Source of the DNA: Luteimonas fraxinea
Lineage (GTDB): Bacteria > Pseudomonadota > Gammaproteobacteria > Xanthomonadales > Xanthomonadaceae
DNA length: 64,000 nt
Assembly (NCBI RefSeq): GCF_021233355.1
Contig: NZ_CP089507.1
Span: forward strand, 2,543,001 to 2,607,000
Direction of reading: 5' to 3'
The position numbers and the translations under genes are program-made. Under the pieces are notes generated by a model. The model ran no database searches. It was given only the letters and a program-made list of their open reading frames with translations, and was not told where the DNA came from. The number at the start of each line of letters is the position of its first letter. The first letter of the stretch is position 1. This document shows positions 28,463 through 37,277 of this stretch, one piece after another.

Positions 28463-30088
28463 TCAGTGGCGGAAGTGGCGCACGCCGGTGAACACCATCG
28501 CGATGCCGTGTTCGTCCGCGGCGGCGATCACCTCGCCGTCGCGCATCGAACCACCCGGCTGGATCACCGCCTTGATGCCGGCTTCTGCGGCGGCGTCGAT
28601 GCCATCGCGGAACGGGAAGAACGCATCGGAGGCCATCACCGAACCCGGCACGACGAGGCCTGCATCGCCCGCCTTGATGCCGGCGATACGCGCCGAATAA
28701 ACGCGGCTCATCTGGCCGGCGCCGACGCCGATCGTGCGGTGATCCTTCGCGTAGACGATCGCGTTCGACTTCACGAACTTCGCCACTTGCCAGGCGAACA
28801 GCAGATCGCGCAGCTGCGGGTCGGTCGGCGCGATCTTCGTCACGACCTTGAGCTCGTCCGCGGTGACTGCGCGGATGTCCGCGGTCTGCATCAGCAGGCC
28901 GGAGCCCACGCGCTTGACGTCGATACTGTTTCCCGCCGCCTGCCCCGGACTTGATCCGGGGTCGCCATGCGGAATGCGCAGCACGCGCACGTTGGCCTTT
29001 TTCGTCGCGTAATCCAGTGCGCCCGGCTCGTAGTCGGGCGCGATCAGCACCTCGACGAACTGGCGGTCGAGGATCGCCTTCGCTGTCGCTGCGTCGAGCG
29101 TGCAGTTGAAGGCGATGATGCCGCCGAACGCGGATGTCGGATCGGTCGCGTAGGCGAGTTCGTAGGCATCGCCACACGCCGCGCCGACGGCCACGCCGCA
29201 GGGATTGGCGTGCTTGACGATCACGCAGGCCGGTGCATCGAACTGGCGCACGCATTCCCACGCGGAATCCGCATCGGCGATGTTGTTGTACGAGAGTTCC
29301 TTGCCCTGCAGCTGCTCGAACGTCGCCAGCGTGCCCGGCACCGGGTGCAGGTCGCGGTAGAACGCCGCCTGCTGATGCGGGTTCTCGCCGTACCGCAGGT
29401 CCATGACCTTGACGAAGTTGCCGTTGCTCTGGCCGCCGAACGGCGCGCGCTGCGCGGCGCCCGCATCGGAGGGTTCGGCGATCGACGACAGCACGTCGCT
29501 GATGCGCGCGTCGTACTGCGCGACGCGGTTGAACGCGGCGACCGACAGCGCGAAGCGCGTATGCGCCGACAGTGCGCCGTCGTTGGCGTCGAGTTCGGCC
29601 AGCAGCGCGTCGTACTGCGCCGGATCGGTGGCCACCGCAACATGGGCGAAGTTCTTTGCCGCCGCGCGCAGCATCGCCGGGCCGCCGATGTCGATGTTTT
29701 CGACGATGTCGTCGAACTTCGCGTCGGGCGCGTAGGCCACGCGTTCGAACGGGTAGAGGTTGAGCACCAGCAGGTCGATCGCGTCGATGCCGTGTTCGGC
29801 CATCACCGCATCGTCGGTGCCGCGGCGCCCGAGCAGCCCGCCGTGCACCTTCGGGTGCAGGGTCTTGACCCGGCCGTCCATGATCTCCGGAAAACCGGTC
29901 ACGTCGCTGACGTCGCGCACGGTGAGACCTGCTTCGCGCAGCGCCTTCGCGGTGCCGCCGGTCGACAGCAGTTCGACGTTGCGCGCGGCGAGCGCGCGGG
30001 CCAGATCGAGCAGGCCGGTCTTGTCGGACACGGACAGCAGGGCACGGCGGATCGCGGTGGGCGCGCCGGACGGAACGGAGACGGTCAT
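28463..30088 (-). CDS. purH: Bifunctional AICAR formyltransferase / IMP cyclohydrolase
   Basis: The 541-residue enzyme catalyses the last two steps of IMP synthesis. The N-terminal cyclohydrolase begins [21 protein letters not shown]. The C-terminal AICARFT domain has [21 protein letters not shown], and the end motif [20 protein letters not shown]. At about residues 374-388 it carries an in-frame segment [15 protein letters not shown] that is longer than in relatives and is encoded by a perfect seven-base palindrome (see 28943-28961). Otherwise it appears intact. Confidence 0.96.
   Translation of the reverse strand: MTVSVPSGAPTAIRRALLSVSDKTGLLDLARALAARNVELLSTGGTAKALREAGLTVRDVSDVTGFPEIMDGRVKTLHPKVHGGLLGRRGTDDAVMAEHGIDAIDLLVLNLYPFERVAYAPDAKFDDIVENIDIGGPAMLRAAAKNFAHVAVATDPAQYDALLAELDANDGALSAHTRFALSVAAFNRVAQYDARISDVLSSIAEPSDAGAAQRAPFGGQSNGNFVKVMDLRYGENPHQQAAFYRDLHPVPGTLATFEQLQGKELSYNNIADADSAWECVRQFDAPACVIVKHANPCGVAVGAACGDAYELAYATDPTSAFGGIIAFNCTLDAATAKAILDRQFVEVLIAPDYEPGALDYATKKANVRVLRIPHGDPGSSPGQAAGNSIDVKRVGSGLLMQTADIRAVTADELKVVTKIAPTDPQLRDLLFAWQVAKFVKSNAIVYAKDHRTIGVGAGQMSRVYSARIAGIKAGDAGLVVPGSVMASDAFFPFRDGIDAAAEAGIKAVIQPGGSMRDGEVIAAADEHGIAMVFTGVRHFRH
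28943..28961. repeat. REP-like palindrome inside purH
   Basis: CCCCGGA and TCCGGGG flank the five-base loop CTTGA, giving a perfect seven-base-pair hairpin within the coding sequence. It reads in frame as DPGSSPGQ. Palindromes with this CCGGATCAAGTCCGG core are usually dispersed intergenic repeats. Confidence 0.7.
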
Positions 30089-30146
30089 GGAAGTCGACTG
30101 CGGGCGAGGGGGCCGGGAATTATAACGGCCGTGCGTTGGCGGCTCC

Positions 30147-30303
30147 GAACCGGTTCTACGCCCTGCTGCGCTTGCCGCTGGCCCGAAGGGTGGACGTCAT
30201 GGATGGCGGACACAATGCGCACGTATCACTCTAACGACGTGCTTCCTGCGCGCCGCCACGCACCATCCGACTGCGCTCGCGACGGGCCTCGAGCCGGTTC
30301 TCA
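30147..30303 (-). repeat. Copy B of the ~150-bp imperfect-palindrome intergenic repeat
   Basis: This copy fills the gap between fis and purH and is related to 4444-4588 and 47968-48115 (shared CTGCTGCGCTTGCCG, CTTCCTGCGCGCCGCCACGC, CCATCCGACTGCGCTCGCGAC). Its ends pair (GAACCGGTTCTACGCCC against the complement of GGGCCTCGAGCCGGTTC, 14 of 17). On the minus strand it begins exactly at the TGA stop of fis. Its inner asymmetric sequence is reversed relative to its host gene compared with the other copies. Confidence 0.75.
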
Positions 30304-30570
30304 GGTCAGCCCGTACTCGCGCAGTTTCTTGCGCAGCGTGGCGCGGTGGATGCCGAGCATCGCCGCGGCGCGGCTCTGGTTGCCGTCGCAGAAATTCAGC
30401 ACTTCGACGAACAGCGGAATCTCGAGCTCGCGCAGCGCGACCTCGTAGAGGTTGTCGGTGTCGTTGCCGTTGAGATCGCCGAGATAGCGCTGGATCGAGG
30501 TCGCGACGTGTTCGCGCAGGGGCGTGCGCGGTGCTTCGCGCGTGCTGCTGTCGGTGCGGTCTGCGTTCAA
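30301..30570 (-). CDS. fis: DNA-binding protein Fis
   Basis: This 89-residue protein ends with the Fis helix-turn-helix ([21 protein letters not shown]). The upstream dimerisation helices [20 protein letters not shown] are present. The nucleoid protein bends DNA and activates rRNA and other promoters in fast growth. It is last in the minus-strand run prmA, DUF3426 gene, fis. In enterics fis follows dusB; here a different neighbourhood, typical of xanthomonads, is seen. Confidence 0.93.
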   Translation of the reverse strand: MNADRTDSSTREAPRTPLREHVATSIQRYLGDLNGNDTDNLYEVALRELEIPLFVEVLNFCDGNQSRAAAMLGIHRATLRKKLREYGLT

Positions 30571-30687
30571 GTCGAGTCTCGGAATGGCGGCGTCGCTGTC
30601 GCGGCCGGAAGTCGAGGACGACGGCTGTGCGGACGGCGGAGCGGCAGGCCAGTCTAGCGCGGCCCCAGGGCGGCTGCCAGCGTGGTT

Positions 30688-31653
30688 TCAGAGAAAATCG
30701 AAGGCGAACGAGACCGCCCGCGCGTCCGGTTCGACGAGCTGCAGACGGGCGTCGGCGCTGTCGCCGGCGGCGAGTGTCGGCTGCGCCGGCGCGCCTTGCA
30801 GATACTCCTGCGCTGTGAACACGCGGGTGCCGACCGCGCGTCCGTCGATGTCCGACAGCGTCAGCCGCAAGCGCGGCCAGGCCTGCGCCCAGCGCGCATC
30901 GTTGCGGAAGGTCGCGGTGGCGAGCAGTTGTCCGGCGCGCGCGCCATCGGGCCGCACATCACGCGCGAGCACGGTCAGCGCCGCGGGCTCGCGCCACGGT
31001 GGCAGGCTGCAACGCAACGCGCCGCACAGGCGTGCGAGCGTGGGGCGCCAGCCGGGATCGGATGCGAGCCGTGCGCGATCGGCGAGCAGCACCTGCAGGC
31101 CGAGCAGCAGCGTCAGCGCGACGACGGCGCCGTAGAGGATGCGATGTTGTCGACGCATGCGCGCATCGAGCGGACCCGGCGCACCGCGCCGCGCGAAGCT
31201 CGGCGAAGTGCGCGTGGCTGCAGGCCTGGGTGCAGGCGCCGGCAGCGGTGCTTCGACAGCTGCGGGCGGATCAACGGGCGTGGTCCCGGCCACATTCGCG
31301 ACGGCGTCGTCGACGACGCCGGTGTCGACAGGTACATCCGCCGGCGCGAGCGTTGCAATGTTGTCTTCGTGCACCACGCGTGGCGATGCAGGCGTCTCGC
31401 GCAGCACCGGCTGTTCTGCCGGCGTTCCAGTCGCTGGTATCTCCGGCGCTGCGGACTTGGACGCATCCGGTGTTCCGCTCGGCGTGGTCGCGACGTCCGC
31501 AACCGGCGTCGGCGTCTTCAGCAGCGAGGCCACCGACATCGGCGGCGAGGCACTGCGCAGCACACCGCGGCAACGCGGGCAGCGTTCCGGCGGCTGGTCG
31601 GTCGCGGGGTCGGTGGCGACCAGCGAACCGCAGTGCTTGCAGTTGATGAACAT
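30688..31653 (-). CDS. Zinc-ribbon and DUF3426 membrane protein
   Basis: The 321-residue protein begins with an MJ0042-type zinc ribbon (CKHCGS...CPRC, residues about 5-27). A long Ala/Pro/Thr-rich disordered linker and one membrane helix (ILYGAVVALTLLLGLQVLLA, about residue 170) follow. The C-terminal DUF3426 domain has RLCGALRCSLP and ends FAFDFL. It sits between prmA and fis, the conserved location of this family. Its function is unknown. Confidence 0.85.
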   Translation of the reverse strand: MFINCKHCGSLVATDPATDQPPERCPRCRGVLRSASPPMSVASLLKTPTPVADVATTPSGTPDASKSAAPEIPATGTPAEQPVLRETPASPRVVHEDNIATLAPADVPVDTGVVDDAVANVAGTTPVDPPAAVEAPLPAPAPRPAATRTSPSFARRGAPGPLDARMRRQHRILYGAVVALTLLLGLQVLLADRARLASDPGWRPTLARLCGALRCSLPPWREPAALTVLARDVRPDGARAGQLLATATFRNDARWAQAWPRLRLTLSDIDGRAVGTRVFTAQEYLQGAPAQPTLAAGDSADARLQLVEPDARAVSFAFDFL

Positions 31654-31695
31654 GCGGCTATTGAATCACGCCGCCGCGCTGGCGGATGCGGCGCG

Positions 31696-32616
31696 TCAGG
31701 CCTGCTTGCGGACGCCGTCGATGCGGACCCAGTCGCCTTCGCGGGTCACCGCCAGCTGCTCGAACCACGGGCGGTATCGACGCAGCAGCTCTTCTTCCTG
31801 GCCGTCGAGGATGCCCGACAACGCGATACGGCCGCCGATCGCGACACGCTCGGCCAGCGTTTCGGCCAGCGCGTCGAGCGCGGTGGCGAGGATGTTGGCG
31901 AGGACCACGGGATACGTGCCCTGCGGCGCATCGGTCGGCAGATACACATCGAGCGAGGCGCCGACGTCGTTGCGGTCCGCGTTGTCGCGCGAACTGATCA
32001 GCGCCTGCGGATCGTTGTCGATGCCGACCGCACGCGCAGCGCCGAGCTTGAGTGCGGCCAGCGCGAGGATGCCGCTGCCGCAGCCGTAATCGAGCACTTC
32101 GGCGCCGGTGAGCACGCCTTCCGCCGACAACGCGTCCAGCCACTGCAAGCACAGCGATGTGGTCGGGTGCGTGCCGGAACCGAAGGCCAGGCCCGGATCG
32201 AGCCGGATCACCACCGCATCGTCGCCGGCAGCCTCGGGCAGCTCCGCATTCCACGGCACGATCCAGGTGCGCGCGCCGAACTGCAGCGGCGCGTACTGGT
32301 CCATCCACGCGCGTTCCCAGTCCTGGTCCTCGACCTTGCGGAAGCTCGCGCGGCTCCAGTCGAGCCCGGCGTCGAAGGCTTCCAGCGCTGAGAGCACCAG
32401 CAGCGCGTCGGTGTCGTCCTCAAACAGTGCCGTCAGCACGATCGCGTGCCACAGCGGCGTCTCGCCGACGCGGGGTTCGAGGATCGCCTGCTCGTCCGTG
32501 GTGTCGGCATCGGCGTCGATCATCGTCACGGCCAGCGCGCCGATGTCCTCGAGGGCGTGGGCGTAGCGCGGCTGCTCGGCTTCGGTGCAGCGCAGGCTCA
32601 GTTCGAGGAAAGGCAT
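31696..32616 (-). CDS. prmA: Ribosomal protein L11 methyltransferase
   Basis: This 306-residue class I SAM methyltransferase has the PrmA signatures [32 protein letters not shown] and VVLANILA. It methylates ribosomal protein L11 on several Lys residues and the N-terminus. ATG 32616 gives the family start [10 protein letters not shown], and GAGGAAAG is absent upstream because that A/G run is inside the gene. Upstream, 32617-32904 holds no gene and no recognised signal. Confidence 0.95.
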   Translation of the reverse strand: MPFLELSLRCTEAEQPRYAHALEDIGALAVTMIDADADTTDEQAILEPRVGETPLWHAIVLTALFEDDTDALLVLSALEAFDAGLDWSRASFRKVEDQDWERAWMDQYAPLQFGARTWIVPWNAELPEAAGDDAVVIRLDPGLAFGSGTHPTTSLCLQWLDALSAEGVLTGAEVLDYGCGSGILALAALKLGAARAVGIDNDPQALISSRDNADRNDVGASLDVYLPTDAPQGTYPVVLANILATALDALAETLAERVAIGGRIALSGILDGQEEELLRRYRPWFEQLAVTREGDWVRIDGVRKQA

Positions 32617-32904
32617 CGGGTGGTCCGGGTGGGGCAGTGGGGTCGGGCATCTTGGTGCCCCGGTCGGAGCGCGTAAAGGGGCGAACGGCGCGACGCGTCG
32701 CCTGCGGCCGGCGCGGGTCCGGGCAGGATGTGCGCACCGTCGCGCCGCCGACGCGGATGCGCGCACAGTCCGGGCCCGGCGCGGCAGGCCGGCGATAGCG
32801 GCGGTCGCGGTCGGCTAGAATCCGCGCTCAGAACCGCGCCATCGCCACCGCGACGGCGCCTGCCGGTCCACCGATCACGGTGGCCGGATGCCGCAGGATC
32901 CGAC

Positions 32905-33876
32905 GTGACCGTCCGAGTGTTCGCCGCCATCGCGCTGTTGGGAGCTCTCGTCGCCGCCGTGGCGATGTGGCGCCCGGCTGTGCCCGGCGCGCTCATTGGC
33001 GACGGCGATGCGGCGTGGAATGCCGATGTGGACACGCGCGGCTTCGTCGATGCCTCCGTGCCGGACGCGGCGATGGTGACCGATGCCGACCGTGTCGCTG
33101 CGTGGTCGACCGCTGCGATGCGCCCGCTGCCGCGCGCGTTCGAGCGGGCCGACGATCTGTTCGCGTTCCGTCAGGCGCTGCAGCCGCTGGCCGACACCGG
33201 CGACGCCGACGCGCGCTGGGTCCTGAGCCGCGTCGACGAATACTGCGCGGGTTATGCACGCGATCCGGCCGGTTTCGCCCGCGACAGTGCCCTGATCGAC
33301 GGCCTGCAGTTCGACGCGGCGCGCGCGCTGGGCGCGGCCCGCGGCCGCATCGGCACGCGCTGCGGACGCTTCGTGCCCGGCGATGCGACGACGTTCGTGC
33401 AACTGGTCGAGCGCCGCCAGGAGGCGGCCGAGGCCGGCAGTCTCGCCGCTGAAGCCGCGCTACTGGCGATGGGCGCGCCGTTGCAGGACGACATGGACTA
33501 CCGGCGCGGACTCGTCGAGCGCGTGCAGGCTTCGCGCGATCCGGAAGCCTTCGTCGCGCTGTCGCCGGCGATGGGCGTCGCGGCGAGCGGTGATGTGGCG
33601 CTCGCCGATACGGTCGCCGGCACCCAGGTCCATGCGCTGGCCTGGCAACTGGCCGCATGCGATCTGGGTCTGGACTGCAGCGCCGACGGCGCGCTGATGA
33701 CCGAGTACTGCGTCAACGGCGGTATCTGCGCACGCGATGCGCGACAGGATTTTTCCGCTTTCGTGCGTGACGCGGCGGTGCCGCGCCAGGGCGCGGAAGA
33801 ACTCGATCGAATGAAGAAGACCCTGGTCGAGGGCGCCCCCGCGTCCCGCCAACTGCTCGGAATGGTGACACGATGA
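32905..33876 (+). CDS. Hypothetical exported protein
   Basis: Starting at GTG 32905 with AGGA about eight bases upstream, the 323-residue product has an N-terminal hydrophobic segment (VFAAIALLGALVAAVAMW). A helical, Ala/Asp-rich domain with four conserved-looking Cys follows (VDEYCAGY, IGTRCGRF, LAACDLGLDCS, TEYCVNGGICA). No family is recognised. Its stop codon overlaps the next start (ATGA at 33873). Confidence 0.65.
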   Translation: MTVRVFAAIALLGALVAAVAMWRPAVPGALIGDGDAAWNADVDTRGFVDASVPDAAMVTDADRVAAWSTAAMRPLPRAFERADDLFAFRQALQPLADTGDADARWVLSRVDEYCAGYARDPAGFARDSALIDGLQFDAARALGAARGRIGTRCGRFVPGDATTFVQLVERRQEAAEAGSLAAEAALLAMGAPLQDDMDYRRGLVERVQASRDPEAFVALSPAMGVAASGDVALADTVAGTQVHALAWQLAACDLGLDCSADGALMTEYCVNGGICARDARQDFSAFVRDAAVPRQGAEELDRMKKTLVEGAPASRQLLGMVTR

Positions 33877-34307
33877 AACGCATGCTCCCCCGCAAGCTCC
33901 GCTTCTGGCTCTGGGCGACGCTGTTCGTCGGCTACTCGGTGGCCGTCGCCGGTGTGGTCGTCGACGCGGTCGGCGAGAACTACCGGCGCCTGACCCACGT
34001 CGCGCAGACCACGACCGCCGCGCCGCTCGAACAGCGTCAGCTCGGCGCCGCGCAGATCGCCGCCTTGTATCGCGCGCAGAGCGCCACGCCGTTCCTCGCA
34101 CTGCCGCCCGGCAACACCTTCCGCGTCGTGTGGCCGGACGGTTCGACCGAACTGGTGCGCATCGTCAGCCAGTCGAGTCCGCATGGCGCCGTGCCGGTCG
34201 ATGGCAGCCAGATCGAGGCCGCGCCGCTGCTGGATGGCGCGCAGGCCGAACTGCAGGTGGTGCCGGTCTCGGTCGCACCGCGCCAGGCGGCCAGCGTCGC
34301 GGAGTAA
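33873..34307 (+). CDS. Hypothetical membrane-anchored protein
   Basis: The 144-residue protein is translationally coupled to the preceding gene (ATGA overlap). It has one N-terminal helix (LWATLFVGYSVAVAGVVVDAV) and a small periplasmic domain with no Cys. The coupling suggests joint function with the upstream exported protein. It is convergent with the gene at 34314, with six bases between stops. Confidence 0.65.
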   Translation: MKRMLPRKLRFWLWATLFVGYSVAVAGVVVDAVGENYRRLTHVAQTTTAAPLEQRQLGAAQIAALYRAQSATPFLALPPGNTFRVVWPDGSTELVRIVSQSSPHGAVPVDGSQIEAAPLLDGAQAELQVVPVSVAPRQAASVAE

Positions 34308-34313
34308 GGACGC

Positions 34314-34724
34314 TCAGCGCGCGCGCTGTCGCAACGCCCGCGCATGGCGCCGCCGCTCGGCGACGCCGGACCAGAACATCGCCGAGTGGAAGTGCGTGAC
34401 GCATAGCGCCAGCAGCGTCCAGACGACATCCAGATTGAGATATACGCCCGCCGCGCGGTTCAGCGCCGCCCATTCCGAGCGGCGCATCGCCAGATTGCCT
34501 TCGCCGAACACCCGGTGCAGCGCCTGGCCGGTGGACAGCGACTCCCAGTCGCCGTAGCGCAGCAGACCGGACGCGCCGAGGCCGATACAGACCACGATGC
34601 CCAGTGCCCAGACGACCGCCAGCCACATCGGCGCGCTGTGCAGCACGCGGGCGCGTTGCGACAGCTGGACTGCACCGAAGCACCACGCGAGCAGCAGCAA
34701 CGCGAAAACCTGGAGAAACACCAT
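34314..34724 (-). CDS. Hypothetical membrane protein with four helices
   Basis: The 136-residue protein has helices at about 3-22, 34-55 and 96-116, and a basic tail (RRRHARALRQRAR). No family recognised. The region up to dusA (34725-34895) shows no further gene. Confidence 0.6.
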   Translation of the reverse strand: MVFLQVFALLLLAWCFGAVQLSQRARVLHSAPMWLAVVWALGIVVCIGLGASGLLRYGDWESLSTGQALHRVFGEGNLAMRRSEWAALNRAAGVYLNLDVVWTLLALCVTHFHSAMFWSGVAERRRHARALRQRAR

Positions 34725-34895
34725 CGACGGCTTCCTGCGCGCGGCGGTAGGGCGCTACAGGATGACCGGCCAGCGCCGGCTGCGGCATGAAGCCAAGGGG
34801 CGGCGTGTATCCTGACGCCCCGTCGTGGCGGCGGCCCGTGCGCCACCGGCCTCGACGCGACCCGCGCCCCACGCGCCTTCCAGCCCCGCAGACAC

Positions 34896-35924
34896 ATGAC
34901 CGGATCCACGCTCCCGTCCTACGACGCGCATGCCGATGCCTATGCGGCATCGCTGCGTCTGTCCGTCGCACCGATGATGGACTGGACGGACGCGCATTGC
35001 CGCGAGTTCCACCGGCTGCTGGCGCCGGGCGTGCGGCTGTACACGGAAATGGTCCACGCCAAGGCGGTGATCCACGGCGACCGCACGCGGCTGCTGGCGA
35101 AGACGCCGCTGCAGTCGCCACTCGCGCTGCAGCTCGGCGGCAGCGAGCCCGACGCGCTGGCGCAGGCTGCGCGCATCGCCGCCGATCACGGCTTCGACGA
35201 GATCAATCTCAACTGCGGCTGTCCGTCCGACCGCGTGCAGGCCGGGCGTTTCGGCGCCTGCCTGATGCGCGAGCCGGCGCTGGTCGCCGACTGCGTCGCC
35301 GCGATGGCGCAGGCCAGCGACGTGCCGGTGACGGTGAAGTGCCGGCTCGGCGTGGACGACGACGACGATTACGACGCGTTCGCGCGTTTCGTCGACGGCG
35401 CGGTGGCCGCGGGCGCATCGATGATCGTCGTGCATGCACGCAATGCCTGGCTCAACGGCCTGTCGCCGAAGGAGAACCGCGACATTCCGCCGCTGCGCTA
35501 CGACTGGGCGCACCGGCTCAAGCGCGAGCGTCCCGCCCTGCCGGTGGTACTCAACGGTGGCATCGCGACGCAGGCGCTCGCGCTCGAGCAGCTCGCGTAC
35601 GTCGACGGCGTGATGCTGGGGCGCGCGGCGTATCACGATCCCTATCTGTTGCACACGCTCGACGCGGCGCTGTCCGGCGCATCGCTGCAGCCGCGCGCCG
35701 ATCTGCTGCGCGCGCTGCGGCCCTACGTCGAAGCGCAGATGGCCGAGGGCGTCTCGCTCAAGCACATCGTCCGGCATGTGCTCGGCTTGTTCCACGGTCA
35801 GCCCGGCGGTCGCCTGTACCGGCAGGTGCTCAGCGAAGGGGCGCATCTGCCCGGCGCCGACTGGTCGCTCGTCGAGCAGGCGCTGGCGGCGACCGAGGCA
35901 TCCGCGGCGCGCCACGCGGCCTGA
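34896..35924 (+). CDS. dusA: tRNA dihydrouridine(20/20a) synthase DusA
   Basis: This 342-residue FMN enzyme reduces uridine at positions 20/20a of the tRNA D-loop. It has the DusA signatures SVAPMMDWTDAHCR, YTEMVHAKAV, INLNCGCPSDRVQ with catalytic Cys109, VHARNAWLNGLSPKENR and VDGVMLGRAAYHDPYLL. The ATG at 34896 lacks a clear ribosome site, but the next Met lies inside the FMN barrel. Confidence 0.95.
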   Translation: MTGSTLPSYDAHADAYAASLRLSVAPMMDWTDAHCREFHRLLAPGVRLYTEMVHAKAVIHGDRTRLLAKTPLQSPLALQLGGSEPDALAQAARIAADHGFDEINLNCGCPSDRVQAGRFGACLMREPALVADCVAAMAQASDVPVTVKCRLGVDDDDDYDAFARFVDGAVAAGASMIVVHARNAWLNGLSPKENRDIPPLRYDWAHRLKRERPALPVVLNGGIATQALALEQLAYVDGVMLGRAAYHDPYLLHTLDAALSGASLQPRADLLRALRPYVEAQMAEGVSLKHIVRHVLGLFHGQPGGRLYRQVLSEGAHLPGADWSLVEQALAATEASAARHAA

Positions 35925-36079
35925 CATTGATTTGCAGCGGCGTGCCGCGCAAATGGCGGCGTGATGCGGTTGAAGCTGAACCGATACAGCCTTGTCAACG
36001 AAAAGTTAAGGACGGATTCACCGCCTCGGCCCGACCATCCAACGTCTACCTGATCGCCCCGTCCCCGCCAGGAGTGACT

Positions 36080-36445
36080 GTGCCCGTCCCGTCGTCCCAC
36101 CGTCTGATCTGCGCCCCGATCGCCCTGCTGCTGTGTGCGGCGACATCGGTCGTGGCCGCGCAGGATCCGCCGCCGCAGGGGCCTGCCGCGCGCGGGCCCG
36201 ACATGCGGGCGTCGGTGCAGCGGCCGGAAAACGGCCGCCAGCGCGCGCAGGACTCGATGACGGAATCGGTGCGGCGGATCGAACGCAATACCCGAGGCCG
36301 CGTGCTCAGCATCGAGCAGATGCATTCCGACGGCCGCGACCTCAATCGCGTCAAGGTGATGGACGACAGCGGCCGCGTGCGCATCTTCGTCGACGATCCC
36401 GGCCAGCGCGCCCGTGCGCCCCGTGCACGCGGCGACGACGATTGA
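36080..36445 (+). CDS. Small exported PepSY-like protein
   Basis: The 121-residue product starts at GTG 36080 (AGGAG five bases upstream; GTG 36074 is an alternative). It has a signal peptide ending VVAAQD. The mature C-terminal half (MTESVRRIERNTRGRVLSIE...NRVKVMDDSGRVRIFVDDP) matches the alpha-beta pattern of PepSY domains. It lies 56 bases upstream of a PhoP/PhoQ pair. PepSY proteins next to two-component systems are thought to modulate the sensor or peptidases in the periplasm; here this is an inference. Confidence 0.7.
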   Translation: MPVPSSHRLICAPIALLLCAATSVVAAQDPPPQGPAARGPDMRASVQRPENGRQRAQDSMTESVRRIERNTRGRVLSIEQMHSDGRDLNRVKVMDDSGRVRIFVDDPGQRARAPRARGDDD

Positions 36446-36501
36446 TCCTGCATCCTCGCCCCCATTCACGGCCGGGCCGGCCGTCAGACCGGAGTTGACC
36501 C

Positions 36502-37188
36502 ATGCGAATCCTGCTCGTCGAAGACGAAGCTCCCCTGCGTGAGACCCTCGCCGCGCGCCTGAAGCGCGAAGGCTTCGCCGTCGATGCTGCACAGGATGGC
36601 GAGGAAGGCCTGTACATGGGGCGCGAAGTGCCGTTCGACGTCGGTATCATCGATCTGGGTCTGCCGAAGATGTCGGGCATGGAGCTGATCAAGGCGCTGC
36701 GCGAAGAAGGCAAGCAATTCCCGGTGCTGATTCTCACCGCGCGTTCGAGCTGGCAGGACAAGGTCGACGGCCTCAAGCAGGGCGCCGACGACTATCTGGT
36801 CAAGCCCTTCCACGTCGAAGAGCTCCTCGCGCGCATCAACGCCCTGGTTCGCCGCGCCGCGGGCTGGAGCAAGCCGACGCTCGAATGCGGCACGGTCACG
36901 CTCGATCTCGCCGCGCAGACGGTCAGTGTGGACGGCAAGAATGTCGATCTGACCAGCTACGAGTACAAGGTGCTCGAGTACCTGATGATGCACGCCGGCG
37001 AACTGGTCTCGAAGGCCGATCTCACCGAGCACATCTACCAGCAGGATTTCGACCGCGATTCGAACGTGCTGGAAGTCTTCATCGGCCGCCTGCGCAAGAA
37101 GCTCGATCCGGAAGGTGCGCTCAAGCCGATCGAGACCGTCCGCGGCCGTGGTTACCGCTTCGCGATCCCCCGCAACGGCGAGGGATGA
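36502..37188 (+). CDS. phoP: Response regulator PhoP (OmpR/PhoB class)
   Basis: The 228-residue regulator has a receiver with the acidic pair in LLVEDE, D51 in GIIDLGLPKMSG and the Lys in LVKPF. A winged-helix domain follows with LEYLMMHAGELVSKADLTEHIY and RGRGYRF. The sequence is that of xanthomonad PhoP, a regulator of virulence, low-Mg2+ and antimicrobial-peptide responses. It is followed 89 bases later by its kinase. Confidence 0.9.
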   Translation: MRILLVEDEAPLRETLAARLKREGFAVDAAQDGEEGLYMGREVPFDVGIIDLGLPKMSGMELIKALREEGKQFPVLILTARSSWQDKVDGLKQGADDYLVKPFHVEELLARINALVRRAAGWSKPTLECGTVTLDLAAQTVSVDGKNVDLTSYEYKVLEYLMMHAGELVSKADLTEHIYQQDFDRDSNVLEVFIGRLRKKLDPEGALKPIETVRGRGYRFAIPRNGEG

Positions 37189-37277
37189 GTTGGCGACGCC
37201 GGCCGCGGATTTCCGCGCTGGCGTCACGCCTGTCCGTCGTGCCGCAGCGCCGACGGACTGCGTGTCCGGTTTGATCG

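Noticed and set aside
34787..36079. A long plus-strand open frame across dusA leading into the PepSY-like gene
   Set aside because: The part before 36080 is an Arg/Ala-rich shadow of dusA; a proper ribosome site and signal peptide begin at 36074-36080.
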